A DNA stretch of 64,000 nucleotides from Roseiarcus sp963730555 (GTDB lineage: Bacteria; Pseudomonadota; Alphaproteobacteria; Rhizobiales; Beijerinckiaceae), in contig CAVSSS010000028.1 of NCBI GenBank assembly GCA_963730555.1, forward strand, positions 62,001 to 126,000, written 5' to 3'. The notes beneath the pieces were generated by a model. That model was not told the DNA's origin. It saw only the letters and a list, made by a program, of their open reading frames with translations, and did not search any database. The first letter of the stretch is position 1. Each line of letters begins with the position of its first letter. The position numbers and the translations under genes are program-made. Shown here piece after piece: positions 54,601-63,249 of the stretch.

Positions 54601-55401
54601 CGCGCCCGCGGCGCGGTCGCCGATCTTCAGGAACGACATGAGCCCGGAGGAGCGGCCGCCGCCCGACAGCTTTTCGTTCTCGCCCCGCAGCAGCGAGAAG
54701 TTCGAGCCGGTGCCCGAGCCATATTTGAACAGGCGCGCCTCGCGCACCCATAAGTCCATGATCCCGCCCTCGTTGACGAGATCGTCGGCGACCGACTGGA
54801 TGAAACAGGCGTGCGGCTGCGGATGCTCGTAAGCCGACTTCGACTTGACGAGCTTAGCCGTTTCGAAGTCGACGTAATAGTGGCCCTGGCTCGGCCCATC
54901 GACGCCATAGGCCCAATGGAGGCCGGTGTTGAACCATTGCGGCGAATTGGGCGCGGCCATCTGGCGCGCGAGCATGAGGCGAATTTCGTCGTAATAGGCG
55001 CGCGCGTCTTCTTCGCCGTCGAAGTAGCCGGCCTTCCATCCCCAATAGGCCCAGGCGCCAGCGAGCCGGTCGAACACCTGCTTGGCCGAAGTCTCCGAGC
55101 CCACACGCTCTTCCTTCGGCAGCGAGCTCAGCGCCGTTTCGTCAGGGACCGAACGCCACAAGAAAGATGGAACGCTCTCCTCCTCGACGCGCTTCACGCC
55201 CGCGGGGATGCCTGCCTTGCGGAAGTATTTCTGCGCCAGCACGTCCGCCGCGACCTGGCTCCAGGCGGCGGGAACCTCGACGCCTTCCAGCGAGAAGACG
55301 ACCGAGCCGTCGGGATTGCGAATCTCGCTCTTGGTGGTGGCGAAGGCGATGAGGTCATAGGTCGAAACGCCCGATTGGGTGTAGTGCCGTTCGATGCGCA
55401 T
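51664..55401 (-). CDS. nrdJ: Adenosylcobalamin-dependent (class II) ribonucleotide reductase
   Basis: A 1,245-residue reductase that makes deoxynucleotides using B12 in place of a di-iron subunit. Conserved parts are NSPQWFNTGLHWAYG, FSLLRGENEKLSGGGRSSGL (substrate loop), TVSGQNSNNSVRVTDAFL, ASNPCSEYMFLDDTACNLAS (active-site Cys and Asn/Glu region) and APTGTIGLVMDCDTTGIEPD. The C-terminus has a zinc-ribbon-like CPECGNFTMVRNGTCLKC then DTCGGTTGCS, whose cysteines may also re-reduce the active site. Length matches the long alphaproteobacterial NrdJ type. The frame is intact over 3.7 kb. Candidate NrdR boxes lie about 270-320 bases upstream. Confidence 0.97.
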   Translation of the reverse strand: MRIERHYTQSGVSTYDLIAFATTKSEIRNPDGSVVFSLEGVEVPAAWSQVAADVLAQKYFRKAGIPAGVKRVEEESVPSFLWRSVPDETALSSLPKEERVGSETSAKQVFDRLAGAWAYWGWKAGYFDGEEDARAYYDEIRLMLARQMAAPNSPQWFNTGLHWAYGVDGPSQGHYYVDFETAKLVKSKSAYEHPQPHACFIQSVADDLVNEGGIMDLWVREARLFKYGSGTGSNFSLLRGENEKLSGGGRSSGLMSFLKIGDRAAGAIKSGGTTRRAAKMVVVDADHPDIELFIDWKVKEERKVAALAAGSKVVKRRLKAILKACLNCEGSGDDCFTIEKNPALKREVKAARRDDVPDGVIKQVIQYARQGYTKIDFEEYDTDWELEAYLTVSGQNSNNSVRVTDAFLHAVETDGEWNLTRRLDGKVSKTLKARDLWEKIGYAAWASADPGLQYHTTINDWHTCPESGPIRASNPCSEYMFLDDTACNLASLNLLQFRDSASKTFDVKGYEHAICLWTLTLEISVAMAQFPSREIARLSYDYRTLGLGYANIGGLLMSSGIPYDSDHGRAICAALSSILTGRAYATSAEIAAKSGAFPGHKANAQAMLRVIRNHKRAADGEVAGYETLSVAPTPLDHRELANAGPAWADLSEAARASWRDALALGEKHGYRNAQVSVIAPTGTIGLVMDCDTTGIEPDFALVKFKKLAGGGYFKIINRAVPEALRTLGYDEKQIGDIVAYAVGRATLAHAPGVNHAALKAKGLPQEAIDKVEAALGGAFDIRFVFNKWTLGVETLSQALKIPPERYDAPGFDLLTTLGFTRAEIEAANSFACGAMTLEGAPYLKAEHLSVFDCANPCGRIGKRYLSVESHIRMMAAAQPFITGAISKTINMPNDATVEDCKDAYMLSWRLGLKANALYRDGSKLSQPLSSQLVESDEEDDEAVETLVALNAPARAAAVAEKIVERVIERVERERQRERLPDRRKGYTQKAVVGGHKVYLRTGEYQDGRLGEIFIDMHKEGAAFRSLMNNFAIAISLGLQYGVPLEEYVEAFTFVRFEPAGLVQGNDAIKNATSILDYIFRELAISYLGRNDLAHIAPDEIGSTVLGGGVDQDRAPGLSEATSAPPAAPVASVVSKGLLRSRPGDKLMLVRTGAWDGAAVHVAGGSGAHGSIVQGATALKGELAERAAPAVGSSLAPQTETVAEKRAEARMKGYVGEACPECGNFTMVRNGTCLKCDTCGGTTGCS

Positions 55402-55672
55402 CGCCTTCGACCCCGTTGTTGCGACCTGCTCCGCCGCGTTGATCCTGCATTACCGAACATGGGCGGCGCGTCCGCGGGCCCGCTCGACGCGCAAGCCGCC
55501 CTTGGCTGGCTTCGCCGCCGCCCCGCCCCTCACTCGCCTCAAGATTTACAGACCACGCCTAGCCTGGATTTGCGCCCCTCGCGCAGCCTGCCCAGCTCTA
55601 AAACCGCTGTCCCCGACGCTTGATCCCCACGCCATCCAGGAACAATCGCACATTACAACTCTATGACGACTG

Positions 55673-55720
55673 CGTCAACACATAGTACCCACGCCGGGAG
55701 TTAGGCACAACATATTGTGA
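55673..55720. promoter_or_regulatory. Candidate pair of NrdR boxes upstream of nrdJ
   Basis: GCACAACATATTGTGA at 55705-55720 matches the NrdR consensus ACACWATATATWGTGT at about 13 of 16 positions. A weaker half-matching copy, CGTCAACACATAGTAC, lies at 55673-55688, 32 bases (three helix turns) away, the spacing usual for NrdR pairs. NrdR represses ribonucleotide reductase genes in response to dNTP state. The site lies in the 507-base gap (55402-55908) between nrdJ and the divergent NDUFA12-like gene, nearer the latter, but functional logic points to nrdJ. Confidence 0.6.
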
Positions 55721-55908
55721 AAAACCTGGATAACAAGGCCTTAACGTCGGCGCGGACGGGCAGCATCCGCCGAGTCGGGGCGAGCGCGCAAGACTGTTCT
55801 TGAGCCATATTTGGAGAGAAGTTCAGCTTGCCTCGCAAGCCCCTCCTCGCCATAGTCCGCCGCGCGCAAGACCCGCGCTTATTTCCCGGCGAAAATGGCG
55901 CTCGACGG

Positions 55909-56325
55909 ATGCTGGAACAGATCAAACAATTTCTGCTGCACTATTTCACTTGGTGGAACGGCGCGAATTTCAACACGCGCTTCTACACCCGCCGCATCGG
56001 CGTCCTGGTGGGCCATGACGAGTTCGGCAACGCCTATTATCGGAAGCCCGGTATCGATCCGGCGCTCGGCTTCGAGCGGCGGTGGGTGATTTACAACGGC
56101 GTCACTGAGGCCTCGATGACTCCGCCGGGTTGGAACGGCTGGCTTCACCACACGGTCGACGTCGCCCCGACCGAGGAAAACTATAAGCCCTACCCCTGGG
56201 AAAAGCCGCATATGGGAAATCCGACCGGTACGCCGGCGGCGATCCGGCCGGACGGCTCGACCCTCAGGCCCGGCCCGCGTCAGCCGACCGGGGGCGATTA
56301 CGAGGCCTGGAGCCCCGGCCCCTGA
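55909..56325 (+). CDS. NDUFA12-like NADH:ubiquinone oxidoreductase accessory subunit
   Basis: A 138-residue homologue of complex I subunit NDUFA12 (B17.2), typical of alphaproteobacteria. It starts MLEQIKQFLLHYFTWWNGAN and has FNTRFYTRRIGVLVGHDEFG, NAYYRKPG, RRWVIYNG and EASMTPPGWNGWLHHTVD, all NDUFA12 marks. The protein helps stabilise complex I at the matrix/cytoplasmic arm. ATG 55909 gives the usual N-terminus; a longer TTG-started frame (55828) is not family-like. The DUF2155 gene follows within 110 bases, a conserved alphaproteobacterial pairing. Confidence 0.92.
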   Translation: MLEQIKQFLLHYFTWWNGANFNTRFYTRRIGVLVGHDEFGNAYYRKPGIDPALGFERRWVIYNGVTEASMTPPGWNGWLHHTVDVAPTEENYKPYPWEKPHMGNPTGTPAAIRPDGSTLRPGPRQPTGGDYEAWSPGP

Positions 56326-56426
56326 ACGCCTTCATTCCGCCGCCGTTCAGCAGCACATCGCCCGCCATGGACCTCATCCATTCGGCCCACGCGATCGCCC
56401 GCCGTTGTTCGTTCACGATCGCGCGG

Positions 56427-57057
56427 ATGAAGCTCGCGCTTGGCGGGACGCTGGCCGCGTTTTCGGCGCTGACCGTGCCCGACGCGGCGCTCGCCGATAA
56501 GATCAGCAATCCAATCGCGGTCTTCGAGGGCCTCGACAAGATCACCGGCCGCATCATCTCGTTCGAAGTGGCGATCAACGAGACGGTGCAATTCGGTGCG
56601 CTGCAGATCACCCCGCGCGTCTGCTATTCCCGCCCGCCGACCGATGCGCCGCAGACCGACGCCTTCGCCCAGGTCGACGAAATCGACGAGCAGAAGCAGG
56701 TCAAGCGCATCTTCTCGGGTTGGATGTTCGCCGACAGTCCAGGACTGCACGGCGTCGAGCATCCGATTTTCGATATTTGGCTCACGGCCTGCAAAGGCGG
56801 CACGGTGGTGATTCACGATGCCCCAGCCGCAGAGGCCTCGGCGCCGAACCCAGACGAAAGTCCGCCGACCGATCCGGGCGCCGACTGCGGCCTCCCCCGA
56901 GCAGCCAGCCCCGCCACCCGTGCAAGCGGCGAAAAAGAAGAAGCCGAAGCCTCCGCCGACCGTCGTTGCGACGCCCGCGCCCGATGGCGAGCCGACAGCG
57001 CCGTTTGAGCCGGCGCCCAGTCCATCATCGACTACCGGCAACGCGCGCTCGCGCTGA
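56427..57057 (+). CDS. DUF2155 exported protein, frameshifted near its end
   Basis: A signal peptide (LALGGTLAAFSALTVPDAAL) opens the chain from ATG 56427 (an earlier ATG at 56367 is in frame). The DUF2155 domain covers about 25-140: AVFEGLDKITGRIISFEVAI, ETVQFGALQITPRVCYSRPP, RIFSGWMFADSPGLHGVEHP and IFDIWLTACK. The conserved cysteine pair (VCYS, TACK) is intact. After PPTDPGADC the frame shifts: skipping one base in the CCCCC run (56894-56898) gives ASPEQPAPPPVQAAKKKKPK and a Pro/Lys-rich tail ending at 57057, while the unshifted frame gives Arg/Ala-rich sequence. Function is unknown. Confidence 0.83.
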
Positions 57058-57152
57058 CCTTGGCCGCCAAGGCAGTCCTGCGGTAGCATTCGCCAAAGGA
57101 CCGCATGCGATCGGCCGTACGGCCGCGGCGCAACTGGGAACGGGAGGATGTC

Positions 57153-58106
57153 ATGACCGCCATTCGAAGCTCTATCAAGCCGACCCGACGTCCGGGCGAA
57201 CTCGGCGTTCATTCCGTCGACCGGTTTCATTTCTCCGTTCCCGACCTCGCGGTCGCCAAAAATTTCTACCGCGAGTTCGGGCTTGAGATCGACGAGGACG
57301 GCGGCCTCCTAACCGTGAAGACGCGCAACAATCCGCATGTCTGGGTCACGCTTAGCGAGGGTCCGCGCAAGAAGCTCGGACATATCTCGTTCGGCGCGTT
57401 CGACGACGATTTCGATCGCTTCGCCGAGCGGCTTCAGGCGCTGGGCGTCAAGCGCCTCGATCCGCCGCCCGGTGTCGAAACGAACGGTCTATGGTTTCAC
57501 GATCACGACGGCAACCTGGTCGAGATCAAGGTTGCGGCCAAATCCTCGCCCAGCGAGAAGTCTGACTTTTCCGAGATCTCCGCCGGCCCGGGCGAACGCG
57601 GCGCGCCTTTCCGGCGGGACGTTGCGCGCGTGAGGCCGCGGCGCCTGGCGCATGTCCTCCTGTTCACGCGCGACGTCGAGAAGGCGGTTCAGTTCTATAC
57701 GCGCACGCTGGGTCTGCGTCTCTCCGACCGCTCCGGCGACGGCATCGCCTTCCTGCACGGGATTCATGGCAGCGATCATCACATGATCGCCTTCGTCAAA
57801 TCGAGCGCGCCGGGACTGCATCATCTGAGCTGGGACGTGGGCGCCGTCGACGAGATCGGCCGCGGCGCCATGCATATGCTGGACAAAGGCTTCGCGCGAG
57901 GCTGGGGCCTCGGGCGCCATGTCCTCGGCTCCAACTTTTTCCACTATGTCGGCGACCCCTGGGGATCTTTCAGCGAATATTCGGCCGGCATCGATTTTGT
58001 GCCCGCCGATTGCGACTGGAAGAGCGGCGACCACGCGCCGGAGGATTCGTTCTACGTATGGGGCCCGAGCCCGCCGGACTATTTCACCCACAACGCCGAG
58101 GCGTGA
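57153..58106 (+). CDS. Extradiol (catechol 2,3-dioxygenase type) two-domain VOC protein
   Basis: A 317-residue two-domain vicinal-oxygen-chelate protein of the type I extradiol dioxygenase kind. Domain 1 (about 15-135) begins VHSVDRFHFSVPDLAVAKNF; domain 2 (about 160-300) begins RRLAHVLLFTRDVEKAVQFY. The Fe(II) ligands are His in LAHVLLF, His in GLHHLSWDVGAV and Glu in GSFSEYSAGIDF. Family members cleave catechol-type rings next to the hydroxyls. Other aromatic-degradation genes are absent here, so the substrate is open. GGGAGG lies 5 bases before ATG 57153. Confidence 0.87.
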   Translation: MTAIRSSIKPTRRPGELGVHSVDRFHFSVPDLAVAKNFYREFGLEIDEDGGLLTVKTRNNPHVWVTLSEGPRKKLGHISFGAFDDDFDRFAERLQALGVKRLDPPPGVETNGLWFHDHDGNLVEIKVAAKSSPSEKSDFSEISAGPGERGAPFRRDVARVRPRRLAHVLLFTRDVEKAVQFYTRTLGLRLSDRSGDGIAFLHGIHGSDHHMIAFVKSSAPGLHHLSWDVGAVDEIGRGAMHMLDKGFARGWGLGRHVLGSNFFHYVGDPWGSFSEYSAGIDFVPADCDWKSGDHAPEDSFYVWGPSPPDYFTHNAEA

Positions 58107-58115
58107 GGCGCGCGC

Positions 58116-58622
58116 TCACAACATTTCCAATTCGACGGTCCCAAAGCGGGCCGGCAGCACAATCTCAAGCAATTCGCAGTCGTCGGAATAACCGCGCACC
58201 GCATGCTTTATGCGCGGCGGCTGTATCCAGCAGCTCCCTGCCTCAAAAGTATGGATGCCTTCGCCTTCGAATTCAGTCTTGTACCAGCCCTTGAGCACAT
58301 AGATCATTTGAAAGTCGACTTCGTGATAGTGCGGCGTCGACGCCTCTTTCGGCTCGAACGGCGGAACGAAGCGAATCACATGCGCTTGCACCATACCGCC
58401 GGTGGCAGCCGCGATACCCAGATCGCGATACTTCGCGTAGTTGCGAAGACCTTCCGCAAAATCGGCCTCGCGATGATGACTGACTGTGAATTTGTGTTTC
58501 GGTCGCGCCTTCCGGCCAGTGGTAGGTTGCGCGGCTCTTTTTGTCTTGGCGGTTGTCGCGGGTTTCGTCTTGCGAGCTGTCCCCGGCTTGGCTGACTTTG
58601 CTTTGAGCGTTCCTCTCGTCAT
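58116..58622 (-). CDS. Cupin protein with basic N-terminal tail
   Basis: A 168-residue protein. Residues 1-44 are a Lys/Ala/Thr/Arg-rich tail (MTRGTLKAKSAKPGTARKTK) resembling histone-H1-like tails. The rest is a cupin barrel: STPHYHEVDFQMIYVLKGWY (metal site H.H.....E-type) and WIQPPRIKHAVRGYSDDCEL. The likely substrate is unknown. AGGAGGGG lies 4 bases before ATG 58622, which decides the start over an upstream ATG at 58685. It converges with the extradiol dioxygenase gene, 9 bases apart. Confidence 0.8.
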   Translation of the reverse strand: MTRGTLKAKSAKPGTARKTKPATTAKTKRAAQPTTGRKARPKHKFTVSHHREADFAEGLRNYAKYRDLGIAAATGGMVQAHVIRFVPPFEPKEASTPHYHEVDFQMIYVLKGWYKTEFEGEGIHTFEAGSCWIQPPRIKHAVRGYSDDCELLEIVLPARFGTVELEML

Positions 58623-58856
58623 TAGACCCCTCCTGTTGCGGAGATGCTTGTTTTGGACTGGCCCAGGTATCTCTCCGGTCGACATGAGAGCGGAAGGGGC
58701 GGAAGCTAATAATGCCGATTTCCGTGGCGCACGTCGAGTCGCGTCATGTCGGGCAGCGCCCTCCCTGCGGGTGCGTTCGGCGACGATGATTGGCTCCCCT
58801 CTCCCCGATGGGAGAGGGGCAGAGCAGGCGCGCGCCTTGAGACGAGCGGCGGCTGA

Positions 58857-60422
58857 TCAGCCGATCGAAAGAGCCGACCGCTTTCGATAGCCCGCAAAGC
58901 CAAGGCCGGCGAAGCCGAGCAGCAACATCGCCCAGGTCGATGGTTCGGGCGCGGCGGCGAAGGCGACGTCTCCATAACGAAGCCCAGCCACCGGGCCGTC
59001 ATAAACCGAGAACTGTTCGCTCGTCGGCAGCGACGTGTCGCCAAGAGCGTCGGTGATCTCGACAATCTCATTGGGATCGGCGCCGTTGTCTCCCGATCCG
59101 CTGGTCGTCGCGGTCGTCGCCCAAAAGGTCACGGTCCCGTTCGCGTTGACCTCGCCCGTGAGATTGCGCAGGCCGATGGTGGTTTCCCCGAAGTCCCAAC
59201 CGGGGACAGTGTAGGTATCGCCGATGAGACCCGCCTGCAGCGTATAGTCGAGCGACCAGGTCCCGTCGGACAGCGTCCATTTTTCGAGACCGGCGTTCGT
59301 CGACTGGTCGGTCGTGTTCCCGGTGCCCTCATCTGCGACATAGAGCGTCGTCGGATTGGCGAAGAACAAGCCGAACGGAGTGAAGTTCGCCCCGGTCTCT
59401 TTGGCGGAATCGGTCGGAAAGCCGGGCAGTATCGAGATCGCTGCGTCCGACGCGGTCGCCGAAGTCGGAAGCGCGCCGTTTGGATTACTGACTGTATAGA
59501 CCGTGTCTATGCCGTTGCTGCCGCTCCCTTTGGTGAAGTAGAGATTTCCGTTGTAGTAGGTGAGCCCGCGGTAGTTGTTGGTCTTCCCCGCCTTGTCCTT
59601 CGAGTAGGTCTGGTACGTCGGATAGGTGTTGAAGTTCGGATCGATCATCGTCGAGTTCGGGGTCGAGCCCGGCGTCACGACCTCGAGGCCGGTGGTCTTC
59701 GTCAGTTGCGGCGCTGTGGTGGTGCCGCTGTTGGAGTTGCCGACCGTATAATAGAGTCCGTTCGGCCCCAGCACGGCGGCCCGGCTGTTGTCGCCGCCGT
59801 AGGCGAGAGTCGGGGTAATCGAGAAGCTGCCGGTCGCGCCGACCGCGACGACTGACCGGTTGAACGCATAATCCGTGTAAGTCGACTTGTAGAATTGCGA
59901 GGCGACATTGGTCGTATCGATGTAGGAGGTGCTGTCCGCATTCGACACGTCAAGCGTGCCGGCCGCGGTGGGCGGATAGCCGGCGCCGCCTGGCGCATAG
60001 CCCATGAAGGTCGCGACTGGACCGGTCGGCGTCTGAGCGATGCTGAGCCCGAGCTCCGACTTCGAGCTGAAGCTGGTGACGATCTGGTTCGTCGGCAGGG
60101 TTTCGCTGGCGAGAAGCTTGGCGTTCGTCACGCTGAGGTCCTAAATCGTGAGCGGCGAGGTGACGCCGAACTGTCCGTCGACCGTCGAGTTGTTCCAGAC
60201 CGTGTTGAGGTCGCCGTTCGAAACCGCCGTGCCGCCAGGGATCGCCGTGGAGCCCGCGACTAGTCCGGCGACTTGGCCAACGTCCTCATAAGTGGTCGTC
60301 GTTACGAGCAGCGAATCGCTGTTGATCAAGTCGCCGGCTCGCGCGGCGTTCGCCGCGGCGGCAAGAGCAAGCGCGCTGCAACTTACGGTCAACGCGAAAC
60401 GGCAAGAGTTGGAAATGCCCAT
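58857..60422 (-). CDS. PEP-CTERM sorting-signal exported protein with one in-frame TAG
   Basis: The protein is about 520 residues. The signal peptide is CRFALTVSCSALALAAAANA; the middle has repeated Gly/Asn/Thr-rich beta segments (GDNSRAAVLGPNGLYYTVGN, GLTYYNGNLYFTKGSGSNGI, PTTLYVADEGTGNTTDQSTN) suggesting a beta-propeller. The C-terminus is a PEP-CTERM tag: PEPSTWAMLLLGFAGLGFAG then YRKRSALSIG. This tag directs exosortase-dependent anchoring and release, usually with exopolysaccharide. In the frame, TAG at 60141-60143 follows GVTSPLTI and precedes DLSVTNAKLLAS; without it the chain is open from ATG 60422 to 58857. GGAGGG lies 8 bases before the start. No exosortase gene is in the window. Confidence 0.85.
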
Positions 60423-60638
60423 GTGAACGTCCCTCCAAATTCCAAGGTTCAAGACGCCCTGCAGCTAGAGAACACGGATGACGCTCGCGTGACGCAGCCT
60501 AAACTCGACCGGGAGAACAACGAGCCGGACGGACGATCACCGAAATGTGATCTGCGACGCGCGCTCTAACCGCCTTGCGCTGCAAGCACCAGGCGCCGAG
60601 TTGCCGCGAGGCTTCGGCATGTCATGCCGAGCCAGGCC

Positions 60639-61863
60639 CTAACGCCAAGTCAGCCACCACGTCCCCGCCGCAAGCGTCAGCACGGTCAGCGGCGCTCCGA
60701 CCTTGAAATAAGCCCAGAAGCTGATCGGCATGCCCTCCGAGCGGGCATGTTCGGCGACGATGAGGTTGGCGACCGATCCGAGCAGGGTGAAGTTTCCGGC
60801 CAGCGTCGAGCTCATTGCGACCACAAGCCAGGCGCGCTCGGGATCGGGGAAAGTCGGAATAAACGGCCTCAACGCCAACACCGCCGGCACATTGCTCACA
60901 ATGTTGGAAAGCACGGCGGTGAACAGCGAGAGGCGCCAGGCGATATCGAGGCTGAACGTCCTCGCCATCGCGATCCGGTCGGGCGTCAGCAGAGCCTTTT
61001 CCGCGCCGGCGACAACGACGAACATGCCAGCGAACAGGATGAGCAGCGGCCCGTCGATCTCGCGGTAGATGCGGCGGGGCTTGATCTGGCGCGTCAGAAG
61101 CAGGAACGCCCCGCCCACAATCGCCGCCTTCGCGGGGGCCACGCCGGCGAAGAAGGCGACCGCAAGAGCCAGGCAGGTGACGCTCGCTTTGAGAACTTGG
61201 CCGCCATGCATGTGGCCGCGGAAGAAATGCGGCTCAAGCTCGCCCTTGAAAGCGAATTCCTCCGCATAGACGATGCGCACGATAACGAATGACGGCGATC
61301 AGTCCGAAGGCGGCGACAGGCGCGAGCGATGCGGCAAACGCCGGATAGGATATGCGGGAGAGCGTCCCGATCACCATGTTCTGCGGGTTGCCGGTGATCG
61401 TCGCGACGCTGCCGCAATTGGACGCGGTCGCGACCGCGACCAGGTAGGGCAGAGGATTGCGGCCGAGCGAACGCACCACCTGCAGCACAATCGGCGTCAT
61501 GACGAGGCAGATCGCGTCATTGACCAGAAAGGCCGACAGGACGCCGGCAATCAAGGTTACGGTGACGAGCAGCACGAACGGCGCATGGGCGTGATCGATG
61601 GCGAATCCGCCGAGCGCCCGGAATGCGCCGGAAACCTTGAGGTGCGCGACCACGATCATCATGCCGAGCAGAAGGGCGATCGTGTCGAAATCGATGGCGC
61701 GGAAGGCGTCCTCGAGGCTCAAGGGTCCCAGCGCAATCATCGCGGCGCCGCCGAGGAAGGCGATCCCCGCGCGGTCGAGGCGCAGCCCCGGAATGCGGCC
61801 GACGGCGACGCCAACATAGGTCAAGACAAGGATGACGAGCGCGACTACGCTTTCGGGGCTCAT
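60639..61863 (-). CDS. ArsB/NhaD-like (SLC13, IT superfamily) permease, frameshifted
   Basis: Restored length is 407 residues with about 11 membrane helices. It begins MSPESVVALVILVLTYVGVA. The ion-transporter features are FLVNDAICLVMTPIVLQVV and SNCGSVATITGNPQNMVIGT, the paired hairpin motif (SN.GS..T..GNPQN), repeated in the C-half as NIVSNVPAVLALRPF and LAGNFTLLGSVANLIV. The family exports arsenite or moves dicarboxylates or Na+. The frame changes at about 61281-61292: LIAVI must skip one base to reach VRIVYAEEFAFKG. The start overlaps the MFS gene stop (ATGA), so the two are an operon. Confidence 0.85.
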
Positions 61864-63116
61864 TCTCTGGCCGCCGCTCCCTCGATCGCGAGCGGCTTGT
61901 CTTCGTGCGCGACTGCGCGCTCGTCCCGGGTTTCGGGCATGAAGCCAAAGAAGACGAGAAAGGCGACGGCCGCAGCGGCGCCGAAAGCAAGAAATGAGAC
62001 GCTATAGCCGAAACGGTCGACAGCGACGCCAGCCGCCAATCCGCTGGCCGAGGCGCCGATTCCCATCGTGGTCGCGACGGCGCCTTGCGCGAGATTGAAA
62101 CGGCCGGTGCCGCGCATCATGTCGGAGATGATCAGCGGGGTCAGCGCCCCATAGATGCCGGCGCCAATCCCGTCCAGCAACTGGACTCCGATCAGCCAAA
62201 ATGCGTTGTCCGACAGCGTATAGAGCGCCGCGCGGATCGGCAGGACAGCGAATGCGATGAGAAAGATCGGCCTCCGTCCCCATTTGTCGGCGTTGCGCCC
62301 GACAAGAATCGCGATCGGCAACATCACGCCCTGCGCCGCCACCATACAGAATGACATCATCGCGGTCGCTTCTTTCGGGAACTGAAGCGCCAGTTTCTGC
62401 CCGACCAGCGGCAACAGCGGAGCGTTGGCGAAGTGAAAAAGGAACGCGCAAAGGGCGAAAATCATCAGCGGACGGCGTCTGGAAAAGAACACGATATCCC
62501 GCCGCCGAGCCTTTCGTTTCGCCGTCATCGGAGTCAAGTCTCTCGCCCGGTCGTGATTGATCGCATCTGCCGGAATGGCGAGCACGGCCGCGGCCGTCAA
62601 GGCGGCGAAGACGGGAACCATGAGAAAGACCGCGCGCTGGGAGGACGCATAGCCGACCGCGCCAGCCAAAAGCGCAATGGCGATATTTCCGCCGTGATCG
62701 TAGGCGGAGTTGCGGCCGAGGCGGCGCGCGAGCTTGTCTCTCGTCACCAAACCCAGCGTGAGCGCGGAGACGGCGGGAGCAAAGGCGTCGCCGGCGACCG
62801 CGAGCACGCTCAAGGCGAGCGCCATCGGCCAGAAGCTTGGAGCGACAAAGATGATGATCGCCGAAACCGTCATCGCCGCCATCGTCAGCACGATGACGCC
62901 GCGCTTAGCGCGCGTCACGTCGATCGCGGCGCCGATCGGGGTCTGAAGCGCAATCCCGAGCAGTCCACTGGCGGTGGTTAGAAGGCCGACATCCGTCTGG
63001 CTCCAATGCTGCCCTGTAACCAGGAATACATTGACGAACGGCCCGAACAGGTTTCGGACGTCGGCGGCGAGGAAGTTGACTGCGTCGAGCGCATAGGGGA
63101 TCGGGATCATCGCCAA
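61860..63116 (-). CDS. Major facilitator superfamily transporter
   Basis: A 418-residue MFS protein with 12 membrane helices. The first cytoplasmic loop has GIALQTPIGAAIDVTRAKRG, a variant of the MFS G..AD..GRR motif, and helix 7-8 loop has ILVGRNADKWGRRPIFLIAF. A central basic loop (MTAKRKARRRDIVFFSRRRP) joins the halves. Substrate cannot be assigned; the next gene in the operon is an SLC13-type permease. The start at 63116 (MAMIPIPYALDAVN) is the only one giving a complete first helix. Confidence 0.85.
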   Translation of the reverse strand: MAMIPIPYALDAVNFLAADVRNLFGPFVNVFLVTGQHWSQTDVGLLTTASGLLGIALQTPIGAAIDVTRAKRGVIVLTMAAMTVSAIIIFVAPSFWPMALALSVLAVAGDAFAPAVSALTLGLVTRDKLARRLGRNSAYDHGGNIAIALLAGAVGYASSQRAVFLMVPVFAALTAAAVLAIPADAINHDRARDLTPMTAKRKARRRDIVFFSRRRPLMIFALCAFLFHFANAPLLPLVGQKLALQFPKEATAMMSFCMVAAQGVMLPIAILVGRNADKWGRRPIFLIAFAVLPIRAALYTLSDNAFWLIGVQLLDGIGAGIYGALTPLIISDMMRGTGRFNLAQGAVATTMGIGASASGLAAGVAVDRFGYSVSFLAFGAAAAVAFLVFFGFMPETRDERAVAHEDKPLAIEGAAARE

Positions 63117-63249
63117 GATCGGAAGCGGCCTCGCTTTCGAGCCGCTTCACAAAACGCCGTTCCCCGATCTTCGTTCCCAGTCTGCCGAGGCGCCCTCAAA
63201 GTTGGGATTTTCATTGACAATGACCCCACTCGGCTCGTTAAGGGCGCCC

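Noticed and set aside
52417..54753. A 778-codon plus-strand open frame inside nrdJ
   Set aside because: It is exactly antisense to conserved nrdJ sequence, is Arg/Gly/Asp-rich in the way of high-GC shadow frames, and has no family features.
55402..55908. Cobalamin riboswitch upstream of nrdJ
   Set aside because: No B12-box or the expected multi-stem pattern was seen, and NrdJ uses B12 as a cofactor, so such control is not expected.
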